From Orbilia blumenaviensis (Eukaryota; Ascomycota; Orbiliomycetes; Orbiliales; Orbiliaceae), in the NCBI GenBank assembly GCA_036872755.1, contig JAVHNS010000018.1, positions 186,001 through 250,000 on the forward strand: 64,000 nt of DNA, in the 5' to 3' direction. The notes under the pieces were generated by a model. It did no database searches and had not been told where the DNA came from. It saw only the letters and a list, made by a program, of their open reading frames with translations. A program made the position numbers and the translations under genes. Positions 35,490 to 47,611 of the stretch are shown here, piece by piece (the first letter of the stretch is position 1; the number at the start of each line of letters is the position of its first letter).

Positions 35490-36387
35490 ATGACTGAACC
35501 GTCGCATGATCCATCGCGGCAGCCGCCGCCGGCCATCCCAAAGCCCAAGCTGAAGGAAGGCCAGTCCGTGACGCACCAGATGCTCGAGGACACCGCGTTC
35601 AACCATCCGTATTATCTAGAAAAGACAGGCGACTGGTTGAACGTCAAGATTGGGCCTATTCTGAGAACTATCAAGGTTAGATATATATTTACTATAATAT
35701 AATAGAGATCTCAAGATCGGTGCTTTTTTTACACATATATTATATATGTGTAAAAAAACGAAATTTATATCATTGCGATCTCGCTACCGGGATAGAGTAT
35801 TTGACTAACCATGCGATATATGCATTTTTTGTGCTGCATTGTTTTTTATATATTCATAGGAATGCTCACAAGTAGCTCTTCTGGAGGTGGAGAAGGATAT
35901 GGATCCATACATCAAACGCTTCTCCGACCAGGGTGAACCCCTCCAACAGCGCACATACGAGATCTTTCTAAGCCAATTAGAAGGATTAAGCATCGACATG
36001 AGCGACGAGTTCTACTCGGTAATCACGGACATGCTCCAGTCGACACTGAACCTCAACAGCAGGCGGGATAAGCGATGGCTATGGCTTTGGGCTATGAATG
36101 AGCGCCAAAAAGCCCTTCAGAAGCTGAGGATCAAGAAAGCGAGGAAGAACGATCAGGACGATCAGGGGGATGGGGATAGCCCGCCTGTAGGCAACGATGA
36201 GGATGCTTTAGGGTCTTCGGATGGGATCGGCGGGTCCTCGGGGCCGGAGGATGGTAGCCTACAGCGCGGGTTCGGGTTCGGGAGGCGGCGACATTTGAGC
36301 ATCGCAGATCGTCAGTATTGCGGACTCCAGTTTTTACGTTTAAATAGTAGAGCTAGCTGGACGGGCGCCTTAAAACTAACAATATGA
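35490..36387 (+). CDS. Uncharacterised protein, two exons, acidic/Gly-rich C-terminus
   Basis: I predict exons 35490-35675 and 35860-36387, giving 237 residues. The 184-bp intron has a GTTAGA donor and a TATTCATAG acceptor, and phase 0 is kept (TIK then ECSQVALL). The N-terminus is Pro-rich (PSRQPPPAIPKPKLKEG). A probable helical core follows (SVTHQMLEDTAFNHPYYLEKTGDW, then ALLEVEKDMDPYIKRFSDQG and YEIFLSQLEGLSIDMSDEF), and then a Lys/Arg-rich helix (RQKALQKLRIKKARKN). The tail is Asp/Gly-rich. The last roughly 30 residues (after FGFGRRRHLS) may be read-through if another intron exists. I do not recognise the family. The intron carries an almost perfect palindrome. Confidence 0.65.
35724..35758. 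repeat. 35-nt near-perfect palindrome inside an intron
   Basis: Seventeen-nt arms (TTTTTTTACACATATAT and its reverse complement) flank a single central T and pair without mismatch. It lies within the predicted intron 35676-35859. In RNA it would form a hairpin close to the donor side of the intron. Confidence 0.95.
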
Positions 36388-39300
36388 GCTTCTAAATAGT
36401 TATGAATTCGAACGAAGAAAAAATGGAATGAGCCCGAATAACGGGATGAGGGTGTTTATTATATCATACATGGCGGTTCTACTCTGAGATGCGAAGGCTG
36501 GTTGTTGCGGTGTGTGGAAGTAGAAAGATGGAGAATATGAGGAAGGGGGCTTGAGAATACGAGAAGAAAGAGGTGCGCGCGGCCAGCATTCATATTAAAT
36601 CGCCATGATCAAGACTTGAACCAACTAATCTCTTCAGAGAGGGCTGGAAGGGTTCATCAAAGTGGGTAACTGGGTCGCTGCCATGGGCTTATACTTCAGT
36701 GTATCTGCATGATGGCAGCGATGTGAATGTTGCTGTGGCTGCGCGCATGCAAGTTCGGCCCCAGGTGATTTATCAAGTTCGAGATTTGCACTGGCGTATT
36801 TGGCATCCTTTTGCGCGTGTATGCATGGCGGATCATCTACTTTTGGTGCATTTGGTAGTTACTTTCCTTATTTCCTCATTTTTCGTTTTTCCATAGTTTT
36901 TGTTTGGGTTTTTAGTTCCAGTTTTCCTTTCTTGTTTACATTTTTCTTGTCGGCCTAGACTTTTTGTTATAGTGATCAATTGGATGCAAGGATACCATCT
37001 TCTAATCATCAACTTCCGTTACGTCTAATATCAAAGGAGCTAAGCCGGTGGACAGGGGTCGCGCACACAATGCACCACGCGTGGTATTGTGAACGCGGGC
37101 CCTAAAGCTAGCGCTTGGATACAAATCCAGACATCTCATATAGCCACACAGGGCATCTCAAAATCGGTTGCACTTTTCATAATATGCAGCATCTTTTAGA
37201 TCGCGATGGTGTCATTAACTTCCTGACTTGGGAGCCCGAACCTTATCCTCTTCCAAGCTTGCAAGAGATTAGAAATTCTAGGTTCCGCTTACAGTTTCGG
37301 CTGTCGGTCCTATTCTACTCCGATGTGCAGACACAGGAGCCCCGTCCAGGGGAGTATATAATATAGGCTTGGCCAGATCATCCCGTAGACTGTAACACGA
37401 GATCTTTTTTAGTTTTTGATCATCCGTTGACCCCCTCGATCCGGACGTCCGCTTAGTCGCGCTGCATCAACCTCACACGAAGCATGCAGCCCCCTCCTTG
37501 CGGCTTTGGTGTTGTAATTTTTTGACTTGATCCGTGCCGCAGCCCTCCCAGCTGCACGGTCTCGGCACTGACTAGCTGCAGTCGAAGCAAGGTGCTATGC
37601 CTAATGCAATGCCGAGACTGACAATTAAGTTTGCGAGGGGAGGGAGGCCCCACCAAAAGACCAGCTAGCTACCCGGTTTGTAATCCGTACTTGTACATAA
37701 GCACACACATACATACATGAAAAGCTGACCCCACCAGCAGCTCCTAAAAGGTATTAGTTCGTCAGATATGTATGAGTACCCGAGAAACTGGCTTACTTTG
37801 TTCCAAAAAAACCGTGCGTCTGGCCGGGGTTGACTTGGGATGAGGTCATTGTTGACCCAAGGACATATAATGCCCATAAAATAAAGTGTGTGAAAAGAGG
37901 GGATTCTTCATGCATGGTGGTGGGATTTGCCATGCCATGGTCCCTTCTTCTGCTCGCGCGTCTGCGGGATAACTTGACACCGCTTTGTGAAAACGCCCTA
38001 ACTTACGCAATCCATGTCAGGTGCTAGCAGGGTTCTATCGGGCTTAGTCATTTCTTCATCGCATTTAAGATGTGATCTGAACCTTATTTTCCTTCGCATA
38101 CCTTGCACACGATCTAGCTAACGCGGCAACTATGGGTCACCTCTGTGTTATCGTCCCATCCCATCGGGGTGTCCGTTTTCTTATTGCATAGACACCAACA
38201 AAAATGATACACGGCATATATGCATATGAAAAACAAGCTTCGCTTCTCCACACACGCTTTGAAGGTCGGCAGTTGTGATTAGTATACTTATTGGGGTCTT
38301 GGCGTCAGGGGGTCGGCTGATATATTAGTATGCTTATGGAATCACGCTCTGTTCGACTGGCGGGGGGGTGCTTACGGTGGGGAACAGCAAAGTGCATGCA
38401 TGGCGAATGAAACAATCCCGTTATGCTAAGAATGAAAGATTCGGTTACCGAGATTGAAAATCCTTGATGGCGGGGTTTATAGGAACCGCTGATTCGATAA
38501 TACCCCCTCTATGGGGGTCTGGGCTACATTTTGTTTAGTCTTGCATCTTAAGTTTTCGATATTTGGAGGCACGTCCACAAAACCTCCCAAATGTTTCGTA
38601 GCTTTTGACTAAGACATACTGTACTTCTCTGTTGCTCTCCCAAGAGCTTTTAACAATAGGGTGTGTTTGACTGCTTTACACGGATCCAAACGATACCGGC
38701 CACTAGAAAATATGTGCCTGGTGGCCGAATGTAGAGGTGAGGCCGGGACCGAGACTAGAGGTGAGGCACTGATACTCCCAGGTTATAATGGCATTTAAAC
38801 CCTTCTCTAAAACGGATCAAGGGGGGAGGTTTGGCAGGGAAGAAAATTTGATTGCCACCAGCCTTGATAAAAGGTCGAGTTATCGCGCAACGTCATATCT
38901 GCGAGCCAAGCACGTGCACTTCAGTGGACAGGAGAATCGGGAATTTGGCGCTTTAAACGCGCATCTCGCGTGACCATAGAACATTAGTTGCTAGTATTAT
39001 GCCAATAGCTAGACCGAGTACTACCAGCTATCAATCAAGGCACCTAGTAGTATTCCAGATTTCCAACATGAGACAATAGATACTTGTCGGGCTATATGTG
39101 CTGGTTTAAAATTTGAGGTTAGGGTGGCTTTACGCCACATTATATGACAATTTCTGTGACCATATGGAAGACATGGCATGAAAACGTATTTGATAAGTTT
39201 CCACCAAATTTAGGAGTAGTATAAAGTAAGATATTGTTGAACTCGTAGACTACATGGCTCGAGATAGGGTGTTGACCGGTACTACGGCGCCTAATATCCC

Positions 39301-40502
39301 CTATAGCTGAGGCTGGCCCAGGGGGAAGGCGTGTCTCATTTCGGGGATTCGCCTACTAGGTGGCTAATTAGATATTCTTTAAGTTATGATTCTCTATGTA
39401 CTTGCACAAATCCTTGCTTGAAGATACCCTTCGGACAAGGTTGTGATATGGTACCTATCTTCCAATCTAGATCTCCGTTGGTTGGACGACTGTAACCTCT
39501 AGCTCGCATTTCTCATAAATGCGTTGTAAGTGTTGCAAAATAGTATTTAAATCCTAAATAGGCAACTTCCAAATCAGGAAATCCAACCTTTCCTCGATTA
39601 GGTTTTCTGCGGGTTGCCAGAAAATCTTAAGTTTGAAGTGACACGAAGACGGTATCTTCCATGTCATTCACCTCCTCGATTCTAACCTCGTCTGACTTCA
39701 TACCTTCCTGTCCCTGATTTTTCCACCTGTCAGCAAGTTTTCCACGTATTCATAGCAGCTTGCATTGAAAAGTTCGGAAAGTTTCCATCATGAGCTTGAT
39801 GACCCCGGCACCCCCTTGCAAATCTCCAAGTACTTCGGGAAGGTCGACACTTTCAAATCCCGGGATATCCAACACTAGCGACCGCAATCACCCCTGCGGC
39901 TCGGAGGGAAAAAGCTCTAATATAACGTCACCTGCGGTTTTCAACCGATGCATCGATGAGGAGAAAAAAATAAAAAATAGTCAAATTAACCTTTTCGTTT
40001 CTTTGGCATTTTCGTTAAACCGAGGGAAACATTTGATATTCGGCTGACTGGGATGGTAAACTGACTTTGAGTGGTAGCTATACTCGCAAGGGCAGGCTCC
40101 AGAAAAGGTGAACTGTTCCGTTTCCCCAGCTTCTGGTTTCTCTTGTCTTAGGTAATTAGGCAAAAGATCTGGGGAATGACAATTTTACGATCGAGAAATC
40201 TCTTTAACACATGTGATATCAGCGGTGTAACATCAGATTTGCGAGGCAGGCCTAGGGCCGTGGCAAGATGTCGGCTGGAGGCTCTCGCCGCTGCTTTTTT
40301 ATATTCGACCCTGGCGCCAGATTTCCACACGCCCTAGCTTTCCCATTCTTTCTTCCCCTCACGAACTTTTTGCTTCTAGCTCCTGGGGTGAATCTCAACG
40401 TTAACGTTCGTTTTTCTTTGTTGGATTTTAAATACGGTAATGACGGTTTAAGAATTCTACGGTAACGATTGATTATACTACGAAATCCACGACGACGACA
40501 TC
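36388..40502. other. 4.1-kb region without a supported gene
   Basis: Only short open frames without domains are present (for example 37115-37366, 38788-38973, 39790-40047). The last few hundred bases should contain the sugar transporter promoter. I see no repeat array or RNA gene. Confidence 0.55.
40383..40388 (+). promoter_or_regulatory. CreA-like SYGGRG motif upstream of sugar transporter
   Basis: CTGGGG lies about 115 bp upstream of the ATG at 40503 and fits the SYGGRG consensus of the fungal carbon-catabolite repressor CreA/CRE1. Only one site is seen, so chance occurrence is quite possible. Confidence 0.25.
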
Positions 40503-42375
40503 ATGGCAGGCGAACGCCGCTACCTCGGCCTCTATGGCCGCCCGCTCTCCCTCACAATCTCTGCAATTTGCACTGTTGGTTTCCTCTTGTTCGGCTACGA
40601 CCAGGGTGTAATGTCCGGTTTGATCACTCATCCTAACTTTAATAATACTTTCCCGGCTACGAAAGACAACAGTACGATGCAGGGCCTCGTTACTGCGCTA
40701 TACGAAATTGGATGTCTTCTTGGTGCTATTTTTATCTTGTTCTTTGGCGATATCATCGGTCGTAAGAAGGGCATTATGGGCGGTGCTGCTATTATGATTA
40801 TTGGAACTATTATTCAAATCACAAGCTTCGGAAGCTTGACGCAGTTTGTGCTGGGGAGAATTGTGACGGGTGTCGGTAACGGGATGAATACTAGCAGTAT
40901 CCCAACTTATCAAGCTGGTATGTTTTCCCTCATGACCCAAGACAAACCTTTAATGCGACAGAATATATGCTAATTATATAATGATGATGTATAGAATGCG
41001 CGAATACCAAGAACAGAGGTCTCCTGATCTGTATCCAGGGCGGTGTCATCGCCTTCGGTACCTTGATCTCGTATTGGCTCAACTATGGTGTTACCCAATA
41101 CGAAAGTAGCTTCAGCTGGCGATTCCCAATCGCTTTCCAGATTGTCTTTGGTTTGATCATCCTCTTCGGAATGGCTGGCCTTCCTGACTCGCCTCGTTGG
41201 TAGGTCTAATCCCGCGGTCAGTCTGAATACTGATGTAGTATGACTAATGGGTAAAACAATAGGCTCCTCTCATGCGGTCGCGACGAGGAGGGTACTGCCG
41301 TCATTGCTGCAATCTATGGGCATACAATCGACGCCCACGAAACCCAGCTCCACAAGCGTATCATTCTAGAATCCATTGCCGCCTCCACCAAAACTGGCAC
41401 AATCTCAACAGACGGAAAGCCGCACGTCACCCCATTCTCTGAGCTTATTACTAACGGAAAGACCCAACATTTCCGACGTATGCTCCTCGGTGCTTCATCG
41501 CAGCTTATGCAGCAAGTCGGGGGTTGTAATGCCGTCATCTACTATTTCCCCATTCTTTTCCAGTCTTCGATTGGTCAATCCCGTCATTCGTCGCTTGTTA
41601 TGGGCGGTGTGAATATGATTGTCTACTCCATCTTTGCTACTGCTTCGTGGTTCATCATCGAGCGCGTTGGACGTCGTAAGCTGTTTTTGTGGGGTACCAT
41701 CGGCCAGATGTTGGGTATGATTATAACCTTCGCTGGTCTGATCCCAGGAACTCCCAATGCCGCAAAGGGTGCCGCAGCTGGATTGTTCGTTTACATCGCA
41801 GCCTTTGGCGCTAGTTGGTTGCCTCTGCCATGGTTGTACCCAGCAGAAATCAATCCGCTAAGGACCCGTGCCAAAGCGAATGCGGTTTCCACTTGCACAA
41901 ATTGGGCATTCAACTTTTTAATCGTGTTGGTTACACCAATCATGGTAGACAGGATCGGATGGGGCACTTATTTGTTCTTCGCATGTGTCAATGCATGCTT
42001 CTTACCCGTTATGTGAGTATTCCATCAACCCTCATTCTGTGGTAGACGTTGTATTTTGGAAGACTCTGTGTTGCTAATTCTTTAACTCTGAACAGCTACA
42101 TCTGGTACCCAGAAACTCGCAAGAGATCGCTCGAGGAAATCGACATTATCTTCGCAAAAGGTTATTGCGAGAACATTTCGTACGTCCGTGCCGCCAATGA
42201 ACTTCCATTGCTTTCTAGCGAGGAAGTTGAGGAAATGGCTCTGAGGTACGGCGCAGGTATTGACGATGGACACCGAGCCATCGCCGCCGCTTCAAGGTCA
42301 AACACCGGTTTGAAGGGTGATGTTAGCCCTCCTGAAGAGGTCGAGAAGACGGCTCAGTTTGATCCTAAGTCTTAA
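40503..42375 (+). CDS. MFS sugar transporter (STL1/quinate-like sugar:H+ symporter family), four exons
   Basis: I predict exons 40503-40917, 40995-41199, 41263-42012 and 42096-42375. Introns have GTATGT, GTAGGT and GTGAGT donors and AG acceptors, phases all agree, and the product is 549 residues, normal for the family. Signature motifs: FGYDQGVMSG in TM1; DIIGRKKG loop 2-3; GRIVTGVGNGMNTSSIPTYQAE (sugar-transport signature 2), whose last E is made by the first splice; PDSPRW; SQLMQQVGGCNAVIYY in TM7; ERVGRRK; and PETRKRSLEEID after TM12. It acts in the plasma membrane as a probable proton-coupled carrier of a sugar or polyol. FGYDQGVMSG is common in STL1-type carriers, but the substrate cannot be read from sequence. 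The short C-terminal tail is acidic. Confidence 0.95.
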
Positions 42376-43086
42376 AGCCGTTTAAATGGAAGGGAGAGCA
42401 GTGTTTGCTTCCCTTGATATTATTAGCCATCGGCTGGGTACAGTAGCTCCTTGGCTGGGATGTCCGATGAAATATAGTCTTTTTTATTCAGCCTATTTCT
42501 TGTATATAATTATGTTGATTCCCTTTTATCGTATCCAATATTTCTTAAACGGGATATACTTCCTCATGGGTGTATACTGGTATTCGTGATTTTCAGCGTT
42601 GGTGATAAGAATTTTGATTCCTGGTGCCAAGCGACCTCAGCCTAGTGCGTCGGGGTAGCAACTACTAATCGCGTGAAAAGGCGCCCGCACTGAACAAAGA
42701 TAAAATAAAAGGATGACAAAAGAAAAAAGATATTTTATATTATATACTGAAGGGTGAGGGATAGAGCAGGCCTGTTATCGGCGCGAGTTAAAAAAAATAT
42801 CGCGGGGAGTGGCTATACGCAGGCATGCAAATTTTAAGAATAAGGATGAGTAGAATGCTGAACAAAGGAAAGACAAATAATGATACTGAAAAAGGAATGG
42901 TCCAGCTCGCAATGAATAACGTCAAAAGAAACATTGAAAAAGAAAACCCTGCAAAACTCCCAAAAAGTTTTCGAAAATTTCGGCCGTTACAGTGGAAGGA
43001 AAAGTATGACAAAGGAAATATTCGTACAAATGATGTTAGGCATCAGAGATCCTACATTTCGTTGGTAAGAAAGTGTAGAGGACCGA
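42376..43086. other. Convergent intergenic region, no gene
   Basis: It holds the 3' ends of the sugar transporter (+) and the membrane protein (-). The small frame 42825-43094 is A-rich and overlaps the end of the next gene on the other strand, so I do not call it. Confidence 0.6.
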
Positions 43087-44577
43087 TTAATTAAACTCCT
43101 TACTATCCAGCAAAGCTTCCCTCTCCCTCTCAAGTCGCTCATCATAAGCAGGGGGAGGCGGAGCTGGTGCATCTTCCTCTTCATCGTCTTCTTCTCTCCC
43201 TCTTCTAGGACTTCTCCCGCTCCTTCCAGGGGGTACAGGGCTGACAACGACTCTTTCGCCGCCAACCTCATCGTCAACTCCGTCGAGACCCCAAAACTCC
43301 TCTCCTCCTTCCTCATCGTCCTCAACTCCTAGTTTCCTCCCGACGGCTACCCTTTCCCTAAACGCTCGAAGTCCCAGCATCCTGACTTCTAGTTCCATCT
43401 CTCTGTTTTCACTTCCCGGCGACCCTCTTCTTGCTTCCCTCCTCTCTATTATCTGCCGTAAACTATTCTTTGCGAATGCTTCCGTCTTCTTTAGATCTGC
43501 ATACCGACTTAAAAGCTGCGTCTTTTTCACCTCCTGTGGTCGCGCACTCAGTGTAGCGCCCTCCCTTGCTGCACCGCCAGGCGCGTTAGAGAAGAAGCTC
43601 GCAAATGTATTTCCGCTGTTACTGCTAAGTGTGTGTCCCGAATGTGCCAGCGCCTTCGTTCTACGTCCTTCAGCAGCCATAATGATCGTCATTCCTTGGG
43701 CAACCAAGGTCTTGAATTTTGGCAATCGAGCAGTGTAGGCGTCCAGTCCTCTACTGCTCTGGTTAGTTCCTGCCTGTTGTTCTAAGAGTTCCGTGTGGAA
43801 GGTAGTTAACGAGCTAAGCTCGTTGATCTTTGCTAAATCCGATGGCGTAAGTAAAGGAGGTGTATCGTCTTCTTCTGGTAATGAGGACAGGTCGGAGACT
43901 TGTGTTAATATTGTGTTTGCAGAATCAAGAGTAAGTCGAATGTCGGTGATTGTGGTTTCTAGGGTTTCGAGACGGAAGGAGTCAATATGATGTATTATAC
44001 TAGGCGGAGGCGAATGCCGGGGCGGAGATGACGTGGGAGTGAAGCGTGGTTGCGAAGTATCTGCGACTGAGGTGGAGGGTGTCGAAGTTCCTGGTCTGTA
44101 TGCGTGTGCAGGTGGTGGAGCGGAATAATGCGGCAAACTTGATTCTTCATCGTCCGAGAAATCATGGGGTAGTGCAGGCCGGCGGGAAGGGTCACGCTCA
44201 GCGAGCGAGTGGGTAGAGTGATATGAAGCACTACGATTATGTCCGGAACCTGGTATATGTGGATCGTATGGATCTTGGAAAGGGTCAGATGGCGCACGAG
44301 AGTGGTTTGAATGTGTGGGACGTAGGATCCCCAGTTCTTCCTCGGATATGCTGGGATCCCAAGCATCTGAACCGCGGCGGGGAACGGGTGCCCTGCCCTT
44401 ACCATTGCGACGGAAGAGGTCGGCGAAGGGGCGACGTTCCCGGATCGTATATGGGCCTCGTCCAGCCTGGGGTATTATGGTGACTTTGCGGTGGAGCACA
44501 AAGTACAGGACGACAAGGGCCAGGACGAGCACAAGGGTAGAAAATACGGATATGAGAATTATACTAGTGGTATCCAT
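43087..44577 (-). CDS. Single-pass membrane protein with large disordered/helical cytoplasmic region
   Basis: This single frame is 496 residues. A transmembrane anchor sits at the very N-terminus (residues 5-28, SIILISVFSTLVLVLALVVL) and is followed by HRK, with no cleavable signal, so this is probably an N-terminally anchored protein. Residues 30-195 are Ser/Pro/His-rich and disordered. The central part (about 200-300) looks helical (IHHIDSFRLETLETTITDIRL, LAKINELSSLTTFHTELLEQQ), as does 340-420 (LLSRYADLKKTEAFAKNSLRQIIERREA). The C-terminus is acidic with a PAPPPPAYDE stretch; PPAY would suit a WW-domain/Rsp5-type ligand (inference). I do not recognise the family. Confidence 0.75.
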   Translation of the reverse strand: MDTTSIILISVFSTLVLVLALVVLYFVLHRKVTIIPQAGRGPYTIRERRPFADLFRRNGKGRAPVPRRGSDAWDPSISEEELGILRPTHSNHSRAPSDPFQDPYDPHIPGSGHNRSASYHSTHSLAERDPSRRPALPHDFSDDEESSLPHYSAPPPAHAYRPGTSTPSTSVADTSQPRFTPTSSPPRHSPPPSIIHHIDSFRLETLETTITDIRLTLDSANTILTQVSDLSSLPEEDDTPPLLTPSDLAKINELSSLTTFHTELLEQQAGTNQSSRGLDAYTARLPKFKTLVAQGMTIIMAAEGRRTKALAHSGHTLSSNSGNTFASFFSNAPGGAAREGATLSARPQEVKKTQLLSRYADLKKTEAFAKNSLRQIIERREARRGSPGSENREMELEVRMLGLRAFRERVAVGRKLGVEDDEEGGEEFWGLDGVDDEVGGERVVVSPVPPGRSGRSPRRGREEDDEEEDAPAPPPPAYDERLEREREALLDSKEFN

Positions 44578-47500
44578 GATGGATATATTCGCGCTGGGTG
44601 TTTGGTACTATCGAACTGGTTGCCCTTCGATGCACAGGAAGGCTGGTATTCCTGGCTTCTAGTGGGCAGGGAGACCCGCGCTGGTCGTCGAAGCTTTTGT
44701 GAGAAGCTATCGGGCCGGAGTATATGTCAAAGCATTAGTGTCATTCGTATGCTGGAGCCAGTAGGTGAGAAGATCGAAGCCAGTAATTTCGTATTGGGCC
44801 TAAAGCAGCTGCGATGCCGCAACCTAAGCTGTCATCAATTGTAACTGCTCCGAATCAGGGCGGGATGTCGAGGCTGTGGCGCAGCCGTGTTGTGCAAGGT
44901 AAGATTTGAGGAGCCACAGGTAGCTCCAGTTTATCTACACCGAGAGTCGGAATTGGGGGATAACTGCCGGTGGTGAGAATTTTTTGATATCGCGGTTGTG
45001 ATAAGGGTGATTGGTGAAAGCGAGTAAGTCTTCGTTCGCTTTTTAAAGGGTCGTTCGGGCGGACCGTCCAACTTTGACGTCTCTTATTAAAGTTGCAGGG
45101 GAATGTGGTAAGCTGTAGGTCGGTTTCGGTCTCGATTGTCGCAGGAGCAATGCGTCTGCGAGTAAATTTCGGTCTTGGCCTCCGAGAGGCAAAGCAATGC
45201 TGTGTCGTATAAGCGTATAAGTGCAACTGTTACCGCTCTGTCGAAATCTGAATATCTCGTGTCTCTTCGGCGGCGTCTAAGCTCGGTGCACTTAGAACTG
45301 GCCAACTGGGAAGGAGGAGACAAGCCCTAGCCAAGCCTTGAAATTTCTGGTCCGAGGGAGGTTTGAGAGGATGTGAGGATGTGAGGGCCAAAGGGGAGAA
45401 TTAAAAAGGATAATGCCAAAGATGGTCTTCACACACGCAAGGGAAGGAGGAGAGGTGGGTAGTTCAAGCACCAGTAACGGTGGTGGTGGTGTAATATGCG
45501 GGAGAAATATCAGCCTGGGTAGGGCTGACGGAGCTAGTGCCTAGACCTGGGCCTTGTGGGCACATGTCGCTAGCGTTCTGCAAGAAGCTCTTGATCTTGA
45601 CGACTATCGAAGGTGGAGGGACATGAGAATGCACATGTCTACGTACACGCCCTTTGGCAATCCGAGGGGCCTGCGAATGCCCTGTTTAGGCCGTCGACGC
45701 AGCCCCAAATATGTTCCAGGTATATGCAGCGACGGACTGTGCATGTATCCCCGATCTTCGTCTGGCAGAGGATCACCGTGTGGACTGTTTCTTTTCTGAA
45801 GGTTCTTGGGGTTCTTGGAGGGCCTGCCCGAAATCTCCAGTTCGGCCCAATCACCTTAACAGAGCAAGCTAGGCGAGCCCGAGGGTGGGGCCAAGGGCAG
45901 GTCCGAAGAACAGGAGAACACAGGCCCTTGCGCGGAAAATATTACTCTTCTCGAAGACTTCTTCCCTGGGTCGGTTAGTCATGAAAACCTCATCTACTCA
46001 CGCTTGATCGAGGGAAGGAGGAGGCAGCTGTGAATTCGACGGATGTCCTGCTGGTAAGGTGCCCAGAAGTCTGCACCTCGTATGCACATGCAAAAACTCC
46101 CAGATTCTCCTATTTTCTCTATGCCTAAGCATTAAAACCCATCGAAACTTGAACCTGCGGAAGATTTGAGGTCCTGCATGGATTTTGCTTGATTCACGCT
46201 AATCATGTTAGATTGATGATGCTGTTTTGACAGGGTTCCAGTCAGATATTCGTCAGCTACGTTGACGCCACAGCGGATAGGTGTGGATGTAAGGCTCAAC
46301 CGGCGACTGCCTGCCTATCATTTATACATCCCATTGCCGAGTATCCATAAGGTTGAGAAATGTCGAAAGAGATACCATGAGTACCACGATACCACGAGTA
46401 AGTTCTTCAGCTCGATCTCGACGATGAACCCTGCGAGTGCACCCTAACGGTGCAACCTTGCCGTGGGGTCTGAAACGCAAGCGAGCAACTCGTTGGAGAA
46501 GTATCGCCGATAATAGCACCACATCAAGCCATTTTGATGCTTTCCCCTTGTTTTTACTTATTTATTTTTGGGCGTGACAGCGTTATATTCTGGATGCAGG
46601 TTGCTGCCTCTCTGTGACGATAGCCGCTTATGATTCGGGATGAATCTCCAAACAATGGAAGTAGGCTTCTCGGCATGGGCAAGTGTCGCACACCGGAAGC
46701 CGTAGGGCTGGCCAAGCGATAGGCTTGCAACGTCTGGTGGAAGATGCCGTGAATGCGACGACAGTGACGATTCCGATCGCCAGTAGCACTAGTTACCACC
46801 ACAATACGCAATCAAGTATATATCCTGTAGTCCGCATTGCAAGTGCGATACTTTGGTGCCAGGCCCCATAGTTAAGATTCGATTGGGAGCACGGTGGATG
46901 AAACACTACACAAGCGTTCCCTTTCATTCCGTCGGCCAACTGTCGTTTTCTTTATTTCCGCTGGTATCCCGAAAATCGTCCTGCATCCCATCCCATCCCA
47001 CATATTCAAGCTCCATAATATGGTATTGCTTGCATTTCTTGTTACTTCCAGTGCATACTCCAGCGCCGGCTCGTATCGTACACCCCAATTTCTTGTAGGG
47101 TCGTCCGACTGCCCTTTAATTGGGTGCAGGGAAGAGCCGACTAGGGTGTGCCGGGGTGACCGTGACCGTGGTTCGTTCTCATTGACTAATATATCCAGCG
47201 ACCTGGCCGAAGGTTAGATTGATGGCTGTTGAGGTAGTGTATTGGAGGTAGCCTATTGTGCTGTAGACTATTGTAGTTATATGCCCATGTCTACTACTAT
47301 TACATACGAAGAAGGAGCAGCCAGAATTAGCAGAGACCCTTTTTTTGCGTGGCAGAAGGTCTCGTTGTGATCGGCGTGTTTTGTGTTTCGTGTCTGGCCA
47401 TCAACAACACAGCAACCCCAGCTTGTCCTCGTCTCGAATTTCTTCCGCTCCCTCGCTGGCTTCTCTCCCTTTCCTCGTCACAACCTCATCTCCAAGACCT

Positions 47501-47611
47501 CACCAGCATCAGTCAACGCCCCGGTCCCTCCTTCATCGACCTGATACTCTCACCCCACTATCGTTCTCTCCAGGTTGTAGCAGGGAGTAGGCCTCCCGAG
47601 ACTCGAGGCCC
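44578..47611. other. 3-kb divergent intergenic region, no supported gene
   Basis: This lies between the minus-strand membrane protein and the glycosyltransferase (+), so it holds two promoters. Candidate frames (44855-45323 minus, 45554-45978 plus, 46262-47217) show no domain, no convincing splice pattern and no consistent frame. Confidence 0.55.

Noticed and set aside
45554..45978. Overlapping plus-strand frames upstream of the glycosyltransferase
   Set aside because: They have no domain and no conserved splice pattern, and arginine/glycine-rich readings are typical of non-coding GC-balanced DNA.
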